Positions 29,618 to 41,658 of a stretch of DNA of 64,000 nt are shown piece by piece. A program made the position numbers and the translations under genes. The notes beneath the pieces are model-generated. The model was not told where the DNA came from. It saw nothing but the letters and a program-made list of their open reading frames with translations, and did not search any database. Origin of the DNA: Nelumbo lutea (taxonomy: Eukaryota > Streptophyta > Magnoliopsida > Proteales > Nelumbonaceae). Within the stretch, counting starts at the first letter, position 1. Every line of letters starts with the position of its first letter. Location: positions 61,910,383 to 61,974,382 of the forward strand of contig JAKGHH010000002.1 of NCBI GenBank assembly GCA_022828595.1, given 5' to 3'.

Positions 29618-32600
29618 TCACTCAGCTTCGGAAAGTCTAAGGCGTATTGACAGGGGACTTGAATTCTTATTGACACTGCACAAATTCCAACAAAATATAA
29701 TGTCAGCCATTGCTTGGAATCTCATTCAGCATTTCAACATGATCACCCAGATCAGGAACTAGTATTCTAGAAGGCATTAAAAAAGGCAACTTATTATGAG
29801 CTAAGCTCACCAGAATATATAATCTCCACTAGATGACACCTTCCCTGAAATCCAATCTGGAACTAGTTCTTCCATCAAGCTCAGCTGCTCTTGAACTTCT
29901 CCTGCACAAGCAAGTAACAATATTAAGATCATATGTAGCCTCAATATATTGTGCAAATATTCCATATAACTAATAATTCTCAGTAATAGTTGATAAGAAT
30001 GAGGAGAATTACTTTTATCAGTTATATCACAATGACTGGCAATTATCCTGTGCATAAGCTCCTCCTTTGTCATAACAGAACGCTTAGCTGACTGAAATAT
30101 TAGGTGGATCATGTCAAACAGCTTGGGTAGGCATGCAATCATTTGTTGCCGCCTTTTTGCTTGACAGGTTCCTGCATCCCTCTCCTCCTTTGCTTTTCTT
30201 TCTTTATCTCGTATCTGCAAATAGTTAATCAGGTTAATCCACCAATACTAAATGACCTAAGTTGGCCAAGTATTCCCATGTCAGGCATGGAGTTAATTTG
30301 TTAGACACATCAATGGGAATGAGGAGCTGAAGGAATGGAAACTATATTTATTCCAAGTGTAACTTGGAACAGAATTCTCCACTGAAATGAACAAAAAGTA
30401 AAAATAAAAATAAACTTCTCTTCATCATGATGGTCTGGTAGAAGAAAATATCTAAAGTATTACAGCACATGAATATGTGACTGAACATACCGATTGCAGA
30501 AGTGCCTTTGGAAGAATTTCTATAATATCCTTATCAACAGATGACCCCCATGTCTCATTTGTCTCCTCCTCGGTCTTTGCTTTCTTTACGGGAGTATCAA
30601 ATTTCAAAGATCTACTTCGCTTTGGGCGCCTGACCAACTTGTTCAATGAGTTAGACAAATCATCACCAGGGCTCATTCGACATCTTTTTGGTGTCTGCAA
30701 TGTGGGTGTGACGATCAGCTTGGCTGGAGTTGAATCAAGTTTTGTAGGAGTCCCTTGGGTACCAACAGTTTCTGTCAAAGAACAGTCTTCTTCATTCCTC
30801 ACAAGTTCTGTCTTTTTGCCCACTTCTGCAATATTGCTGGAGGGGTTTGATTTAGATGGAGAAGCACAAAATGTTGATAATCTTTCACTGGTCAGTGGTT
30901 TTGAAGAATACTTAGAAGGTGACAAAGCAGCAGAAGTTCGAGGCTCCTCAGTGGAAGAACTTTCTTTGAGGCATGGGTTTAAGACTGGTAAATCCGAAGG
31001 TTCAGGAGGAGCGATATGTTGTTGTAGGTGATTATGCTCTGTTTTAGACATGGGAGCTTTCTGTGAAAAGCGCCTCTGGAAAGACTGAGAAAGGTGAGCC
31101 ACTCTTACTGGGAGATGTTCTTGAAGAACATTAGATGATGTGGGGTTGCAGGTCTTGATAGCACTTTGGAGTATGTTCTGTTTCTTTTGATTGAATGGCT
31201 CCGGCAACACTTCCTCTGGAATGTCATCTCCCTGAACATAAAAGAACAATTCAACATAAGAAAAGTGGCTAGCTAAAATGGTTTAGTACGCAATCTATAA
31301 TCCTAGTAGTAAAAACGAAAGTGAATAAGACATTTTTGCATTAGTAATTTCCAGTCACTAAAATGCTACAAAGGTAATTTATCAACATTTTAGGTGAAGC
31401 AAAAATAGATACGAGGTTGAATTCATCAGAAATGTTGAACCTTAAACTATTTCTTAAATCTAGAAACTGCTTTTGTGTCAAAAGGAAATAAAACAAACTT
31501 TTACATTGAGTTGTCAATAATCAGTTTGGAATTTAGGTAATTATGAATGACACCAATGGTAATCTCTCAAGAAAAAAAGGAACAAAGAAAAAGAAAACAA
31601 TGGAGCAATGAGGGGAATATAATAGTTCTATTTTCAAAGCCAATTGGTGTAGGGGGTTCAATAAGGACATAACTTCCGGCAGATTTAACAGGGATCAAAA
31701 AGACCAAATAACCAAACCAATTCAAAGCAATTAACTCATTATTAAAGGTGATTCCAAGGTAGCAAGTTACAAGCTGGTTGAGCAGTAATCAGCAAGGTTC
31801 ATGAAAATATGGGAACATTATCAGAGAAATCAGAATTATTCAGTGGGTACCTCAGGCAGCAAACAGTTTAATAGATGGATTGGCTAAACAAAGGGCAACA
31901 AGTTTTGGGGTTTGATTTTATGAGGATAATTCTATTTGTAATACCTTATCTGCAGCCTGAATTGGACAGCCGAGGCAATCGACCTCTTAATTACTTTTGT
32001 ACTCTTCGTTTGATCTTAAATAAATGTATTGTTTGTTACTGATAAAAAAATAAAATAAAAAGAGAAGGAAAACAATAAAAAGCACTACTTCAAGTTTCAG
32101 ATTCTTCATGCCATGGCAACAGAGGATAAACAAACCGACGAGTACCTCCGGATGGGCTTTGAAGAAATCTAAAAGCCTTTCACGGAAAACCTTCCTCAAG
32201 TTCAGATGCCCACTTCCGACCTTACGCTTCCCATCATTTTCAAAGGCATCTGTTTGAAGAGTAACTTGAAGTTCTGGCTTCATGCACAGTGTTCCCTCAT
32301 TGTGCATTAGAACCTTCTTTGTTATAATAGCTCCAGGTAAAATGTACTTCAATTGAGCTAAATGGCCATAGGAAAACCTCCTAAAAGCATGGAAAAGTTA
32401 AAAAGAAAAATAATCAGAACAATTACAAAACCCCAGATCAAGTTCTATCTAATTCCCATATAAAAACAGAGCAAAACTGTCAACACCCGGATTGAAGTTC
32501 TGCATTTGCCAATTGAAAATAAGTCCAGTAGAAGGAAAGGGGGAAACCTACCGGTCCGTTAGGGCCTCAATTTTTGGTGAAATGTTTGTAAACGTCGACA

Positions 32601-33180
32601 GTGATCCTTTCAAGCGAAGCAGCCGGATTGAACTCTCCATACTGTCAAAAAACCCGGCCAACATCTCATACCTGAATCACCAAAGCGACAGGTTCAAGCT
32701 CAGAAAACCTAGATCGTTTATGACATTTTAGACAGAAAGAAAATGAATGCAATCCTAGATTCCTTACTTTTCAGGAAGTTTAGTCGATGCTTCGGTCTTG
32801 GAAGATTTACCGACCGCACTTTCGCTCGATCCATATTCAGACGAGAGATTTGTGCTTGTCCCAATCAGGTTCCGATTGAGTTGATCAGATGGTGCATCTG
32901 TATTCGTCTTCTTCCGGAGCCCCTGAGCGATCTTCTTTACTTCCTTTACCGAAAGAGCAAAACCTTGATTTCTGATCCGGCGAGGGAGCTGCGTCGGCTT
33001 CTCCGGTGTCTTTAAGCTCCATTGATGCGGATCTGCTGCTTGAGCTTCATCCGACGAAGCCGATTCCGAAATCGACTTGATTATCTTCTTCGACCTGAAG
33101 GGACCGAAAGGCGAAGATGAGGGTTTTGCCCCAGAAACTTTTTTTGTCGTCTCAGATGTAGAGATACCGGAGGACTCCAT
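29618..33180 (-). CDS. CDT1: CDT1 DNA replication licensing factor
   Basis: Exons in transcript order: 33180-32768, 32671-32552, 32380-32146, 31231-30491, 30214-30013, 29901-29811, 29675-29618. All introns are GT-AG, and the total of 1860 nt is exactly 620 codons with the stop. The ATG opens the long first exon. The geminin-binding winged-helix region (about 136-290) contains EMLAGFFDSMESSIRLL, RRFSYGHLAQLKYILPGA and KVFRERLLDFFKAHPE. A variable linker follows with Ser/Thr-Pro sites (TPTLQTPKRCRMSP) and a basic NLS-like RRPKRSR. The C-terminal MCM-binding winged helix (about 520-612) contains MIACLPKLFDMIHLIFQS. CDT1 loads the MCM2-7 helicase at origins in G1, in the nucleus. Length and exon plan fit plant CDT1a-type proteins. 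No PIP box is obvious at the N-terminus. I am sure of the family, less of the a/b paralogue. Confidence 0.94.
31838..32062 (+). mobile_element. 5'-truncated LINE 3' end in CDT1 intron 3
   Basis: On the plus strand, opposite to CDT1, the sequence reads QAANSLIDGLAKQRATSFGV, the very end of an L1 RNase H. A stop, a short 3' UTR and an A-rich tail (32042-32060, AAAAAAATAAAATAAAA) follow. Only about 220 bp were inserted, as is typical of aborted target-primed reverse transcription. Confidence 0.75.
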
Positions 33181-33232
33181 GGCTGGATGGACGGAGAGAA
33201 GGAAGTGGTGGCGAGAGCTAATGAGCTAGAGG

Positions 33233-33339
33233 TTTGGCGCGTTAAATGGGCGTTACTTGGCGGGAAAACTGAGTTGGATGGTGACGTGGCCAATTGCCAA
33301 GTCAGCTCTCGCGCCAAAAAGTGGATCCCGTTTTCCCGC
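33233..33339. promoter_or_regulatory. Cluster of four E2F-like sites upstream of CDT1
   Basis: Four matches to plant E2F consensus words (TTTSGCGC / TTTCCCGC) lie 53-160 bp upstream of the ATG: TTTGGCGC at 33233-33240, GGCGGGAAAA at 33259-33268 (TTTTCCCGCC on the gene strand), GCGCCAAA at 33311-33318, and TTTCCCGC at 33332-33339. CDT1 is a classic G1/S E2F target. The sites are seen; binding is inferred. Confidence 0.75.
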
Positions 33340-33340
33340 A

Positions 33341-33928
33341 TCTTGAGTCCGGATCGCTCCTTACATCGATCCAATGTCATGGTCCAGCCGCACATCGGGA
33401 ACATCGCTCCCAACCTTGTCACAACTAACCACTGCGGTCGAACATTGAGAACATCTCACGTGAAGATGTCCTCGACAGTGTCAATGGACCAGATTCTGGC
33501 CGGACTCCATCCGAATCACATCTAAGATTGGACAATCCAAATTTTAGTATCGGGTTGAACCGGTCCATGTTTTTATGGTCCAATGTATTTAGCGGACCGA
33601 AATGGACGAAGTCGATTTCTCCACAAACTGTCTGAAAATCCTAGGTTTGAACCGAAGGTTTTCTCAGGTGAGTGAACTGCCTCTCTCCAGTGGCTCTCTC
33701 TCTCAGGGCAATTTTCAATCTCCGGCGGCCTTCTCCCTCCGATATCTATCTCTCTCGCAAGTCGCAACTATCTCTATTCAGTAGCATTTCTATCAAGAGC
33801 TTCTTGCTATATCGATCATGAACAATCGAGTTCTAACAAGGGCTTCTTAGGCATCATTCGTTTTCCTCTAGTTCTGCAATCAAACATCACCGGGACACAA
33901 ATCATCGAAGGTAATGAAAACCTATTCA
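33341..33928. other. Intergenic DNA upstream of CDT1
   Basis: This stretch contains a GGTCCATG/GGACC-rich part resembling local TIR repeats near 33540-33600. A 60-codon open stretch at 33602-33784 is interrupted by a donor-like CAGGTGAGTG at 33665. I do not recognise its protein and do not call a gene. Confidence 0.35.
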
Positions 33929-34386
33929 TAGGGGCCAAATGGATCCGAGATCCGGTCCTATTTTGTCGAATTCGTATCATCTCTGGTCGGATCTTCAGAT
34001 CACTCTCTATCCAATCCGATGCGTTATATATTTATATTATTTATTTGTAAATACATTATTTATATTGTATTTTTATAACTTTATTATATTATTTATTTTT
34101 TAATAAAAAACATGTATATATATGATAAAAATAATTAAAAAATACTTATATTTTTTTTGTTTTTCTTTATTTAAATTGATATATTTTTTCCTTTAATAAT
34201 TTATTAATTTTTAAAGAAAACAAGTCGGATCAAATAAGATTTGAAGATCCGATAGGATTTGAATTCAGATCAAGTCCTATCAGATCCTATTGAATCTTCG
34301 GATTGGATCAATTCCGACATGAACAGTGTTAGATCGGATTCAAATATACCTTGATTCGAATCTGATCCAATCCATTTGCATCCCTA
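33929..34386. mobile_element. hAT-like non-autonomous element with perfect 8-bp TSD
   Basis: The ends are TAGGGGCCAAATGGAT and (inverted) TAGGGATGCAAATGGAT. They are flanked by CCTATTCA at 33921-33928 and again at 34387-34394. The interior is AT-rich with GGATC/GATCC-type words near the ends and no ORF. The 8-bp duplication and TAGGG ends support hAT affinity. Confidence 0.82.
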
Positions 34387-34672
34387 CCTATTCATTATTT
34401 TTGTCTTTTTAGATTGATTTAGTATTTTCTACAACTTCTCCCCAAAAACCCTGATCTTGGTCCTAGTATTTCGTTTCTTAAAACCCTAAAATCACTAAAA
34501 TATATTAAGCCCTACAATGTTTCACTTGGGCTATCCATATTCAAGAAAAAGGATTTAATTCATATTTTTTCGAGTTTCTCCAACACTCAAAATTCAAAAG
34601 AGAGTATATTTTTATAAGTTGTTTAGCTTGGTTAGATCACATCCCAAGCGTAATAAGATTTGTTTAGGCTTG

Positions 34673-35152
34673 AGATGGGTGTCAACGATATTCGGAAATT
34701 CGATTTTGAATTTGAGATTCGGCATTAATTGAATTGAATTTGGATAATTTGAATATCTAATTGGTCGAATTTGAATATCCTATTCATATCGAATAGTTAA
34801 TCGGATTCGAATTCAGATATGACTTCATTCAATTCAATAAATATCCAAATTCGACCAATTATTTAATTCTTATATATAATATATAAAATATTTAAATGTT
34901 TATATAATTTATATATCTATATACTTTATATGAATAAAATATTTATTTTATATATTTATTAATTACCTAAAATAATTAATTGGTTGAATTCGAACCGAAT
35001 CGAATGTTTGGATATTTAAGTGAATTTGAGTTTGAATATTAATTTTCAATACCAGTCGGATATCAAATTGAATTCAAATATCAGATTTTCTAATCGGATT
35101 CGAATTTGAATATTGTTTGATTCGATTTGAATTCGACCCGTTTACACCTCTG
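34673..35152. mobile_element. TIR-like element of the GGGTGTCAA family
   Basis: It begins GATGGGTGTCAACGATATTCG and ends GACCCGTTTACACCTCTG, the inverted counterpart. The interior is full of ATTCGAAT-type words and closely parallels the sequence at 26061-26520. I found no convincing target duplication. Confidence 0.55.
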
Positions 35153-35317
35153 TCAAGGTAGATTTGCCAATGTTAATTATAAAATTAGGATTTTTTATTT
35201 AAATTTTTTGTTTAACTTTAGTTTATCATAAAAATATATATAAAATTTCATATCTATATATTAATACAAAAATTATTATCAGTCATATGAAAGTTGCAAA
35301 TTTTGCCGCCCCTTAGG

Positions 35318-35434
35318 TAGGGGTGTCAATGGTATCCCAAAAACCGATTTCGAATTCGAAATTCAATGTAATCTAATCAAATTCGGATGATTCAAATAGT
35401 ATAAATGGTCGAATTCAAATATTCATTTTCTACC
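35318..35434. mobile_element. Left part of another GGGTGTCAA-family element, split by a solo LTR
   Basis: It starts TAGGGGTGTCAATGG and continues with ATTCGAA words to 35434, where the solo LTR begins. The same kind of sequence resumes at 36285. A right end may lie near 37311 (GTTTATATGCCTA), but the intervening 36550-37125 looks foreign, so the full extent is uncertain. Confidence 0.5.
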
Positions 35435-36279
35435 TGATGAAGGATGATTTGATTCAACCTATGAAACTGTGACACGTAAATGCCAACTTAGCATGAGCGA
35501 CAACCTAGTGTTGAAGCCCGGAGCGACCAAGTGACGGGCCTACGAAGCAGTCCGCTACGTTACGGCTCACGAGGGGAGGAGTTTGCTGCGAGGCGAACTC
35601 TGGGTTCCCCATGCTATCTTTGAAGAGATACTCCGAGGCAACTGTAGCTCGCGAGCTAAAGTTATCAACTCGCCCGAGCTCCCTAGCGGACAAGTCATTC
35701 CAAGGACCAATTTCACTAAGGGTAATCCTGGAGTGTTCCAAGCTCACCACGAGATAGCTCGCGAACGAGCCGCCCTAGCGCCCTCTAGAAAGCTTCCGAC
35801 TGATAGACCGTACCAGCCAGACTGCACCATATCCTCTACTGATGGCATAGTCTCAGTCCTTTTGACAGCCTATATCCATGTCTCCCGACAGGCAAAGGCG
35901 TGACTGCCACTTTGGAAACATGTCACTCACCCGAGCGAAGCGTACACCACAATGGCCACCTGCGCAGCCCTGGACGGTAACGGTTGTGGCAGGAGCCCAG
36001 TGACAGTTATGCCCAACCTGATGTGAGTGCCCCTATAAAAGCCCTCATGGCAGAAAGGAAACTTCTTCTTGAATCTCTGACTTCTTGAACATAATAGTAA
36101 CGCGCTATCCTCACTCTTAGCCTTCGTTCTCATTTCGCTTCTTGCACACAATACTAACTTAAGCATCGGAACGTTCCCGCCGGGAAACCCCTCGGGAATT
36201 CTTCCTCTTTCCTCTCGTCTCAGGTACCTCTCAGGAGCCACGTGAGCACCAACTAAAAATAACTGTTTGTATTACATCA
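35435..36279 (+). mobile_element. Solo LTR (probably Ty3/Gypsy type)
   Basis: The 845-bp GC-rich block begins TGATGAAG and ends TACATCA (inverted TGATG/CATCA ends). It is bounded by a perfect 5-bp duplication CTACC at 35430-35434 and 36280-36284. A TATAAAA box is at 36034-36040, followed by a transcript-start-like region and the AACTTAAGCATCGGAACG word typical of plant Gypsy LTR R/U5. No internal domains or second LTR are present. It stands out sharply from the AT-rich surroundings. Open frames inside it are chance. Confidence 0.85.
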
Positions 36280-36360
36280 CTACCAATTAGTTAATAGAAT
36301 GGAATTCGAATACAAGTTGATTCGATTCAATAAATATTCAAATTCGATTATATTATAAAT

Positions 36361-36546
36361 AAATATAGTATTATATAATATATTTTTACCATATCCGCTT
36401 TTAATGCTTTTTGACATATCTCTTACGAAATACAAAAAAGTTGATTGTCATCTAAATATAGTATTATATAATATAATTTTATCATATCCGCTTTTATTGC
36501 ATTCTCACATATCTCTTACAAAATACAAAAAATTGGATTACCATTT
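36361..36546. repeat. Tandem duplication of 93 bp
   Basis: 36361-36453 and 36454-36546 both begin AAATATAGTATTATATAATA and share CATATCCGCTTTT and CATATCTCTTAC. They differ at roughly ten positions. Confidence 0.8.
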
Positions 36547-37598
36547 GTCACTCAGTTTTACTTTTCTTTTACCAATAGCGGTGAGGCATGAAGGTGCTCG
36601 TTCATTCCCCTCCGTCTCTGCTACTCTGTCTCTACTATATTTTTATCATCTCCCCCATCTCTGCGACTCCATCTCATTTGCCCCGGTTATCCGTCATTCC
36701 CCTCCGTCTCCCCATGGTATGAAGGTGGAAGTTCACATGATGCATCTAAAGTCCGAACTTTAGCAGTTGGAGGCATTGTTGCAGAAAAATTAGTCGAATG
36801 TTTGATTTTCAAGTTTTTTGTTGCATCTTCGCAAGGTTCATCTTTCTTTTTTGACGATCGATCCCTCTTTCTACCTCTCTTGTTCTCCCTTTATTCTCAC
36901 TCTGTTCTCTACCGACGGTGAATTTGCTATTGTGACTAGAGACTTAGTTGCTTGTTTTAGATTTTCTAGGTGTTTTTGTTTTCTTTTTTTTTTTTTCATT
37001 TGTTGTTCTTCATTTTGCATTAATTTTTTTAGGTGTTTTATTTTCTTTATTTTTTCGTTTGTTGTTCTTGGTTTGCCTAAGTTCTTCGTTGAACAGAGGC
37101 TCGTTTTTACTCTTCAAGGGTTTTTATGTTGATTTGAATAATCAATCGAATTTGAATATTCGATTAACCAATCGAATTCGAATTCAGTTGTTAACTTTTC
37201 ACATTCGCCGAATATTTAATCGAATTCGAATAATCATTTATACAATCGAATTCGAATTCGAATTCGAACTTAATCTAATTCGATTTGAATTCGCTCTGTT
37301 TATATGCCTAAACTTGGGCATAGAGACATCTCTCTCTAGATGGAAAGGCAATAGTGGCACAACATCAATCTGTATCTTTATTTTTATTTTTATTAAGCAT
37401 CAATATAATGTGATTGCTCATGAATTAGTTGCATAGGTCAGAGATATAGATCGTGAATGGATTTTAACTCAATCGGATTGTATTTATCATCTTTTAGTTA
37501 AGTAATTTTTCTTTAGAAAAAAATATAAAATTTATTATCTAAATATATATTTATATAGCTTCCAGGTTGAGCTTAGGGGTTAACTTGGGCCCTACCCC
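36547..37598. other. Intergenic DNA with low-complexity and ATTCGAA-rich parts
   Basis: A CT/T-rich stretch (36580-37100) has weak open frames of Phe/Leu-rich composition. From 37125 to 37311, ATTCGAAT-rich sequence is typical of a TIR element end. No gene is supported. Confidence 0.4.
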
Positions 37599-38076
37599 TA
37601 GGGTTATCAATTGATTCTGAAAATTCAATAACTGATTTAGCTCCAAATCGGATTATCATGGATTTGGATGCTAGAACTTGCATCCAATTAATTATCGAAT
37701 AATATGTGAATTTAACCCCATCCGATCCAACTAAAATTAGAGTATAGTAAAAAATTATAATTTTATGTTTTCGAATAGTTATTTTATGTATATATGTAGT
37801 ATAATTATGTACACGTATAAATTATGCATAATTATATAAAGTTTATAATTGATAAATTTAATGTTTTATATTTATTATACATACATACTTTATAAATAAT
37901 TATTTTTTTATTTTTTTGTCATTTTAAACACAATAAGATGGTTGTAGATTAAATCCAAAGATGATCCAAAACCCAATATAATAATCAGATGCAAACGCAG
38001 ATTTAAAGATTTCATAATTGAATGCGGATGCAGATGCAACTCGATCTAATCTGAATCCAATCCATTTACGGTCCTA
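37599..38076. mobile_element. Candidate hAT-like element without clear TSD
   Basis: The ends TAGGGTTATCAATTGATT and (inverted) TAGGACCGTAAATGGATTGG resemble those of the duplicated-target elements nearby. The interior is AT-rich. The flanking 8-mers do not match well. Confidence 0.4.
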
Positions 38077-38488
38077 CTGTCCACATTATGTGTGGGGTTG
38101 GTGTAGGTCTGAGCTAGACCTAGCTTAGAAGTAAATAATTGCTTGAGCCTGAACATTTGTAGGTCGACGGGTTTGGGCTAAGTTATAAATGATCATCCCT
38201 ACTAGCCACATTACTATTTTAAATTCATTTTTTATATGGAATGCAAGTGGTTTATTTTATTACTTTTAATAAATTTTTTCTTCTTCTTATTATTTTAATT
38301 TCACATCAATATTAGTTATTTCTAAATATAATTCAAATGTGTCTTAATTTACTAATTTTTATTAATTTCTTAATTTTTAATTATTGCTAGCTAAAAACTT
38401 GCTAAAGGTTACTTCTATTAATTTTAGTTATTAGGTTTCAAATTATAGTTTTCTAACAATTATCCAATTAATAGAATTTGAATATGAA

Positions 38489-38895
38489 TAGGGATGGAAA
38501 ATATTCCCCATCCCATTGGGTGGGTACTCAACTTTCCCAACTCGATGGGGTCAAGGATGGAGATTGCCTTGGCAGGGGCAAGGATTGATAATGATACCTA
38601 ATCGAGGATGGGAACAGAGATGGGGGAGTGAATTCCCCACCCACCCATATATAATATTATTTATATTAAAATATATTTAAAATGTTCTTATATTTAAAAA
38701 AAAATCTTATTATAAGTAAATTTATTTTTTTTAAAATAATTTTAATTTAAAAAAATTGGGGATTCAAGTTCCCCACTAGAGAACCCATCTCTGGTATGAA
38801 TTGGGTATGGAAGGCCATTTTTATCTTTGGCGGGGATCGGGATTGGGGATGGGGAGTATGGTCCCCACCTTGAATCCACCCTGTTGCCATTCCTA
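38489..38895. mobile_element. hAT-type MITE with near-perfect TSD
   Basis: It starts TAGGGATGGAAAATATTCCC and ends CCCTGTTGCCATTCCTA, so the inverted ends match in TAGGxATGG. The subterminal regions carry GGGGAT/CCCCA words, a well-known plant hAT MITE style. The flanks are AATATGAA (38481-38488) and GATATGAA (38896-38903), matching at 7 of 8 bases. Confidence 0.83.
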
Positions 38896-39337
38896 GATAT
38901 GAAACAAATAAATAGAATTTGGATGATAGTAAAACTCTCTCTCTCTCTCATTATTTTTTAGGTGATTTAACTATTTATGATATTTTTATTAACTAATTTT
39001 TAAAATGTTATTTGTTTATAGGCTAAATTGGGCTCATGCTGGCCTTTGAATTTGTGGGCCTGGTGTACACTCGGGGCCCTGGCTGAACTTAAATGATTAC
39101 CCCTTTTTCCAAAAATCAAATAGATTGGATTAGGAGTATATGGAATTTGAAGTGTCCTCTGAAACTAAAGTTTTTTTCACCTTCTTTTAAATGATCAACT
39201 CCCTTCAAAATCTTTTTTGGCTAGAGAAGGAATGAAAATTGATCTTGATTGCTGATCCCATGGGGATAGGGATTATTGCACTCATATATTCTTGAATTGT
39301 GAAGTTGCAGAATAAAAATGGATGATTATAAACCTTA

Positions 39338-41658
39338 AGTGGCATTTGATAACACTTTTCAGACCTTTGAAGTCTGATAACGCTTGTTCTTCAGATGCCA
39401 CTTACCTTTGCGTTTGAGTTTGAAAGGATGATCTAAAATGCATTTTCAAGTCTGAACTTATAAGAATTGGGCCACTAACTTAACATGGTCAGATATGTTT
39501 CAGACTGCATTGAAAGACAAAAATACCCATTTACAATTTTGTAAATGACATTTTAGGACCCTCATTTAACTTGAAAATAGGGCATTGAAACTTTCATTTT
39601 CTCCACCGGATGCAACCGCGAACCAATCATGGCAAGCTTCTCCCTCTGGCCTTCTCTCTCTCCCCCTCACTCTTCTTCTTCTTCAGCAGCACTATCCCTT
39701 CAATGGCAACTTCACTTCAACCTCTACGGTTGAGTTCATATCTTGCGTAAAGGAAAGAGGGAAATCAATCTACGCCACACGATGACCATGCAGGGAACTC
39801 GCGGATCCGTTCACATTTTGGTGCTCGTATAGCTATGATGAAGTGATGGCCAATACCAATTCCTCTACGAATGGGAAGCTGTTGAAGGGGGATTGCTTTC
39901 GATTGTTGGGAGCCCAATGAGAATGGCTTACAACCGTGTTTGAATGGGCTGCTTTTTTTATGATTGGTTGTGGCTTGGTTTCATAAATGGGATCTTGGGT
40001 GGTAATTGTGATCATATCGAGTTCCATCTGAAACAAGTCTTTGTCAGCTAAATCTGTTGGATTGGGTCTGTAAATGTTTTTGGTTCTGGAGGGAGGAATT
40101 CTTGTGAGTGCATTTCTTTTGTTTCTATTTCTACAAAAGTGCAAATTCTGAAGAAATTTGATTGTAATTGTTTCATGATGGAGTTCCTGCAAATAAGGTC
40201 AAATTTTCTTTAGAATGGAAGACAATTCATGTTGATGAATTTGCCAGTGACGTTTTGTTGAAGTGGCAATTCTATTTCTCAAATCCCATGTTTTCCTTTC
40301 ACTCGATCCCTAGGGGTATTCATGGGTCGGGTTGGATCGGTTTATTGAGGTTTTTCCAACCGATCCGACTTGATCGGGTTATCTGAGATGGAAATCGAAA
40401 TTGACACAATGTTAAGCAAAACCGATCAGGTCGGTTTGAGTCAGGTTGGGTCGGTTTCGGCTCTAAGTTCATCCATGCCCCCCATGGCCCATGTGCCTGA
40501 AATTTGTATATTTCAAGAAACTTTATAAGTTCTAATCTAAATAAAAAAGGACACCTAATTCTAATTGTAATTGCCTAATTTGTTGCCTATTTAGTGTAAA
40601 AGACTATAGAAACTAGGATCATTTGATTCTTTTCTTTAAACTTTTCCAAAAAAATTCTTTGTCTAGTTGTCTTACAATACTTGTTATTAATGTTATTCAT
40701 AACTAGAAGACTAGGTTAGGTTGTAATTAGGAATTAGGATAGAGACAACTTAGTTAAGTAGGAACTAAGTCGGTTTGGTTCGTGCCGGTTTTGGTTTTCA
40801 CACAAGAAAATCGAAACCGACCTGAACCATCTGTTTATGAATTTGTACAACCCGAAACCGACCGGTGCTGATGAAAACCCGGCCGACTCGGATTGGGTCA
40901 GCCCGGGTTGGTTGGTTGGGTCGGGTTGGGCTTTCTTATGAACAGCCCTACCTCTCTCTTAATCGATATCTCTATCTCTTCTCCACTCTTCACTATTGTC
41001 GTCATCTCCACCCTATTCTCTATTGCCTCAACTGATGTAAAATAGAGCACTGCAAGCATCAATGCAATTACTCCATTACTAATTATTAAATATTTTTCAT
41101 TGCTTCATGGAATTTATTTGTAATTTTGAGTATTATTTTAATTTTTTATACTTTTTATACTTTTATTTGTATTAATTATTAAGTATTTAATATTTATTAA
41201 TTATTACATATTTTATTTTTTATTAATTATTAACTATTTTATAAAATTTTAAGATATTATTTTGTTAATTATTACTTTTTCATGGCTTCATGGAATATAT
41301 TCATATTTTTCAAAATTATTTTGATTTTAATAAATTAATTTTATTTTTTATTTTTTAAAAATTTTATTCATATTAATTATTAAATAATCTATTATTTTTT
41401 ATTCATATTAATTATTAAGCATTTTATGAAATAGTGTAAAATGAACTCAAAATTACCAAATAATTTGTTCTATTCTAGGGGTAAAATAGTAAAATCAAGC
41501 AATTTCAGATGTTCAAGAGTTGATCCAACACAAATAACCTTATCTATTCAGAGCCTCTAAAAAGTATAAAAGCATTTATGCTGCTTTTGAAATTGCAGAC
41601 ACAAATAATATTTTTTTAACTTTTCAGACTTCAGACTTCAGATTTATCAAACACCACC
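39338..41658. mobile_element. TIR element (PIF/Harbinger-like?) inserted in a LINE
   Basis: The ends AGTGGCATTTGATAAC and (inverted) GGTGGTGTTTGATAA match at most positions. They are flanked by TTA on both sides (39335-39337 and 41659-41661), consistent with a 3-bp PIF-type target duplication. A short TTA match alone is weak evidence, but the split LINE confirms the boundaries independently. The interior is AT-rich with CAGACTT words near both ends. No transposase is seen. Confidence 0.65.
40311..40950. mobile_element. Candidate hAT-like MITE nested in the TIR element
   Basis: It starts TAGGGGTATTCATGGGTCGG and ends ATGAACAGCCCTA, an inverted match. Subterminal GGTCGGGTTGG words lie on both sides. 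The flanking 8-mers do not match. Confidence 0.5.

Noticed and set aside
30477..31031. 184-codon plus-strand ORF
   Set aside because: It is the antisense shadow of CDT1 exon 4, whose frame joins its neighbours across consensus splice sites.
33602..33784. Possible first exon of a gene divergent from CDT1
   Set aside because: The 22 codons before a donor-like site match nothing I recognise, and no continuing exon is found before the hAT-like element at 33929.
35583..36241. ORFs of 104-106 codons on both strands
   Set aside because: They lie inside the GC-rich solo LTR, where stop codons are rare by composition. No domains are seen.
36818..37436. Phe/Leu-rich ORFs of 104 and 162 codons that look like membrane proteins
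   Set aside because: They are low-complexity translations of T-rich DNA followed by the ATTCGAA-rich end of a TIR repeat.
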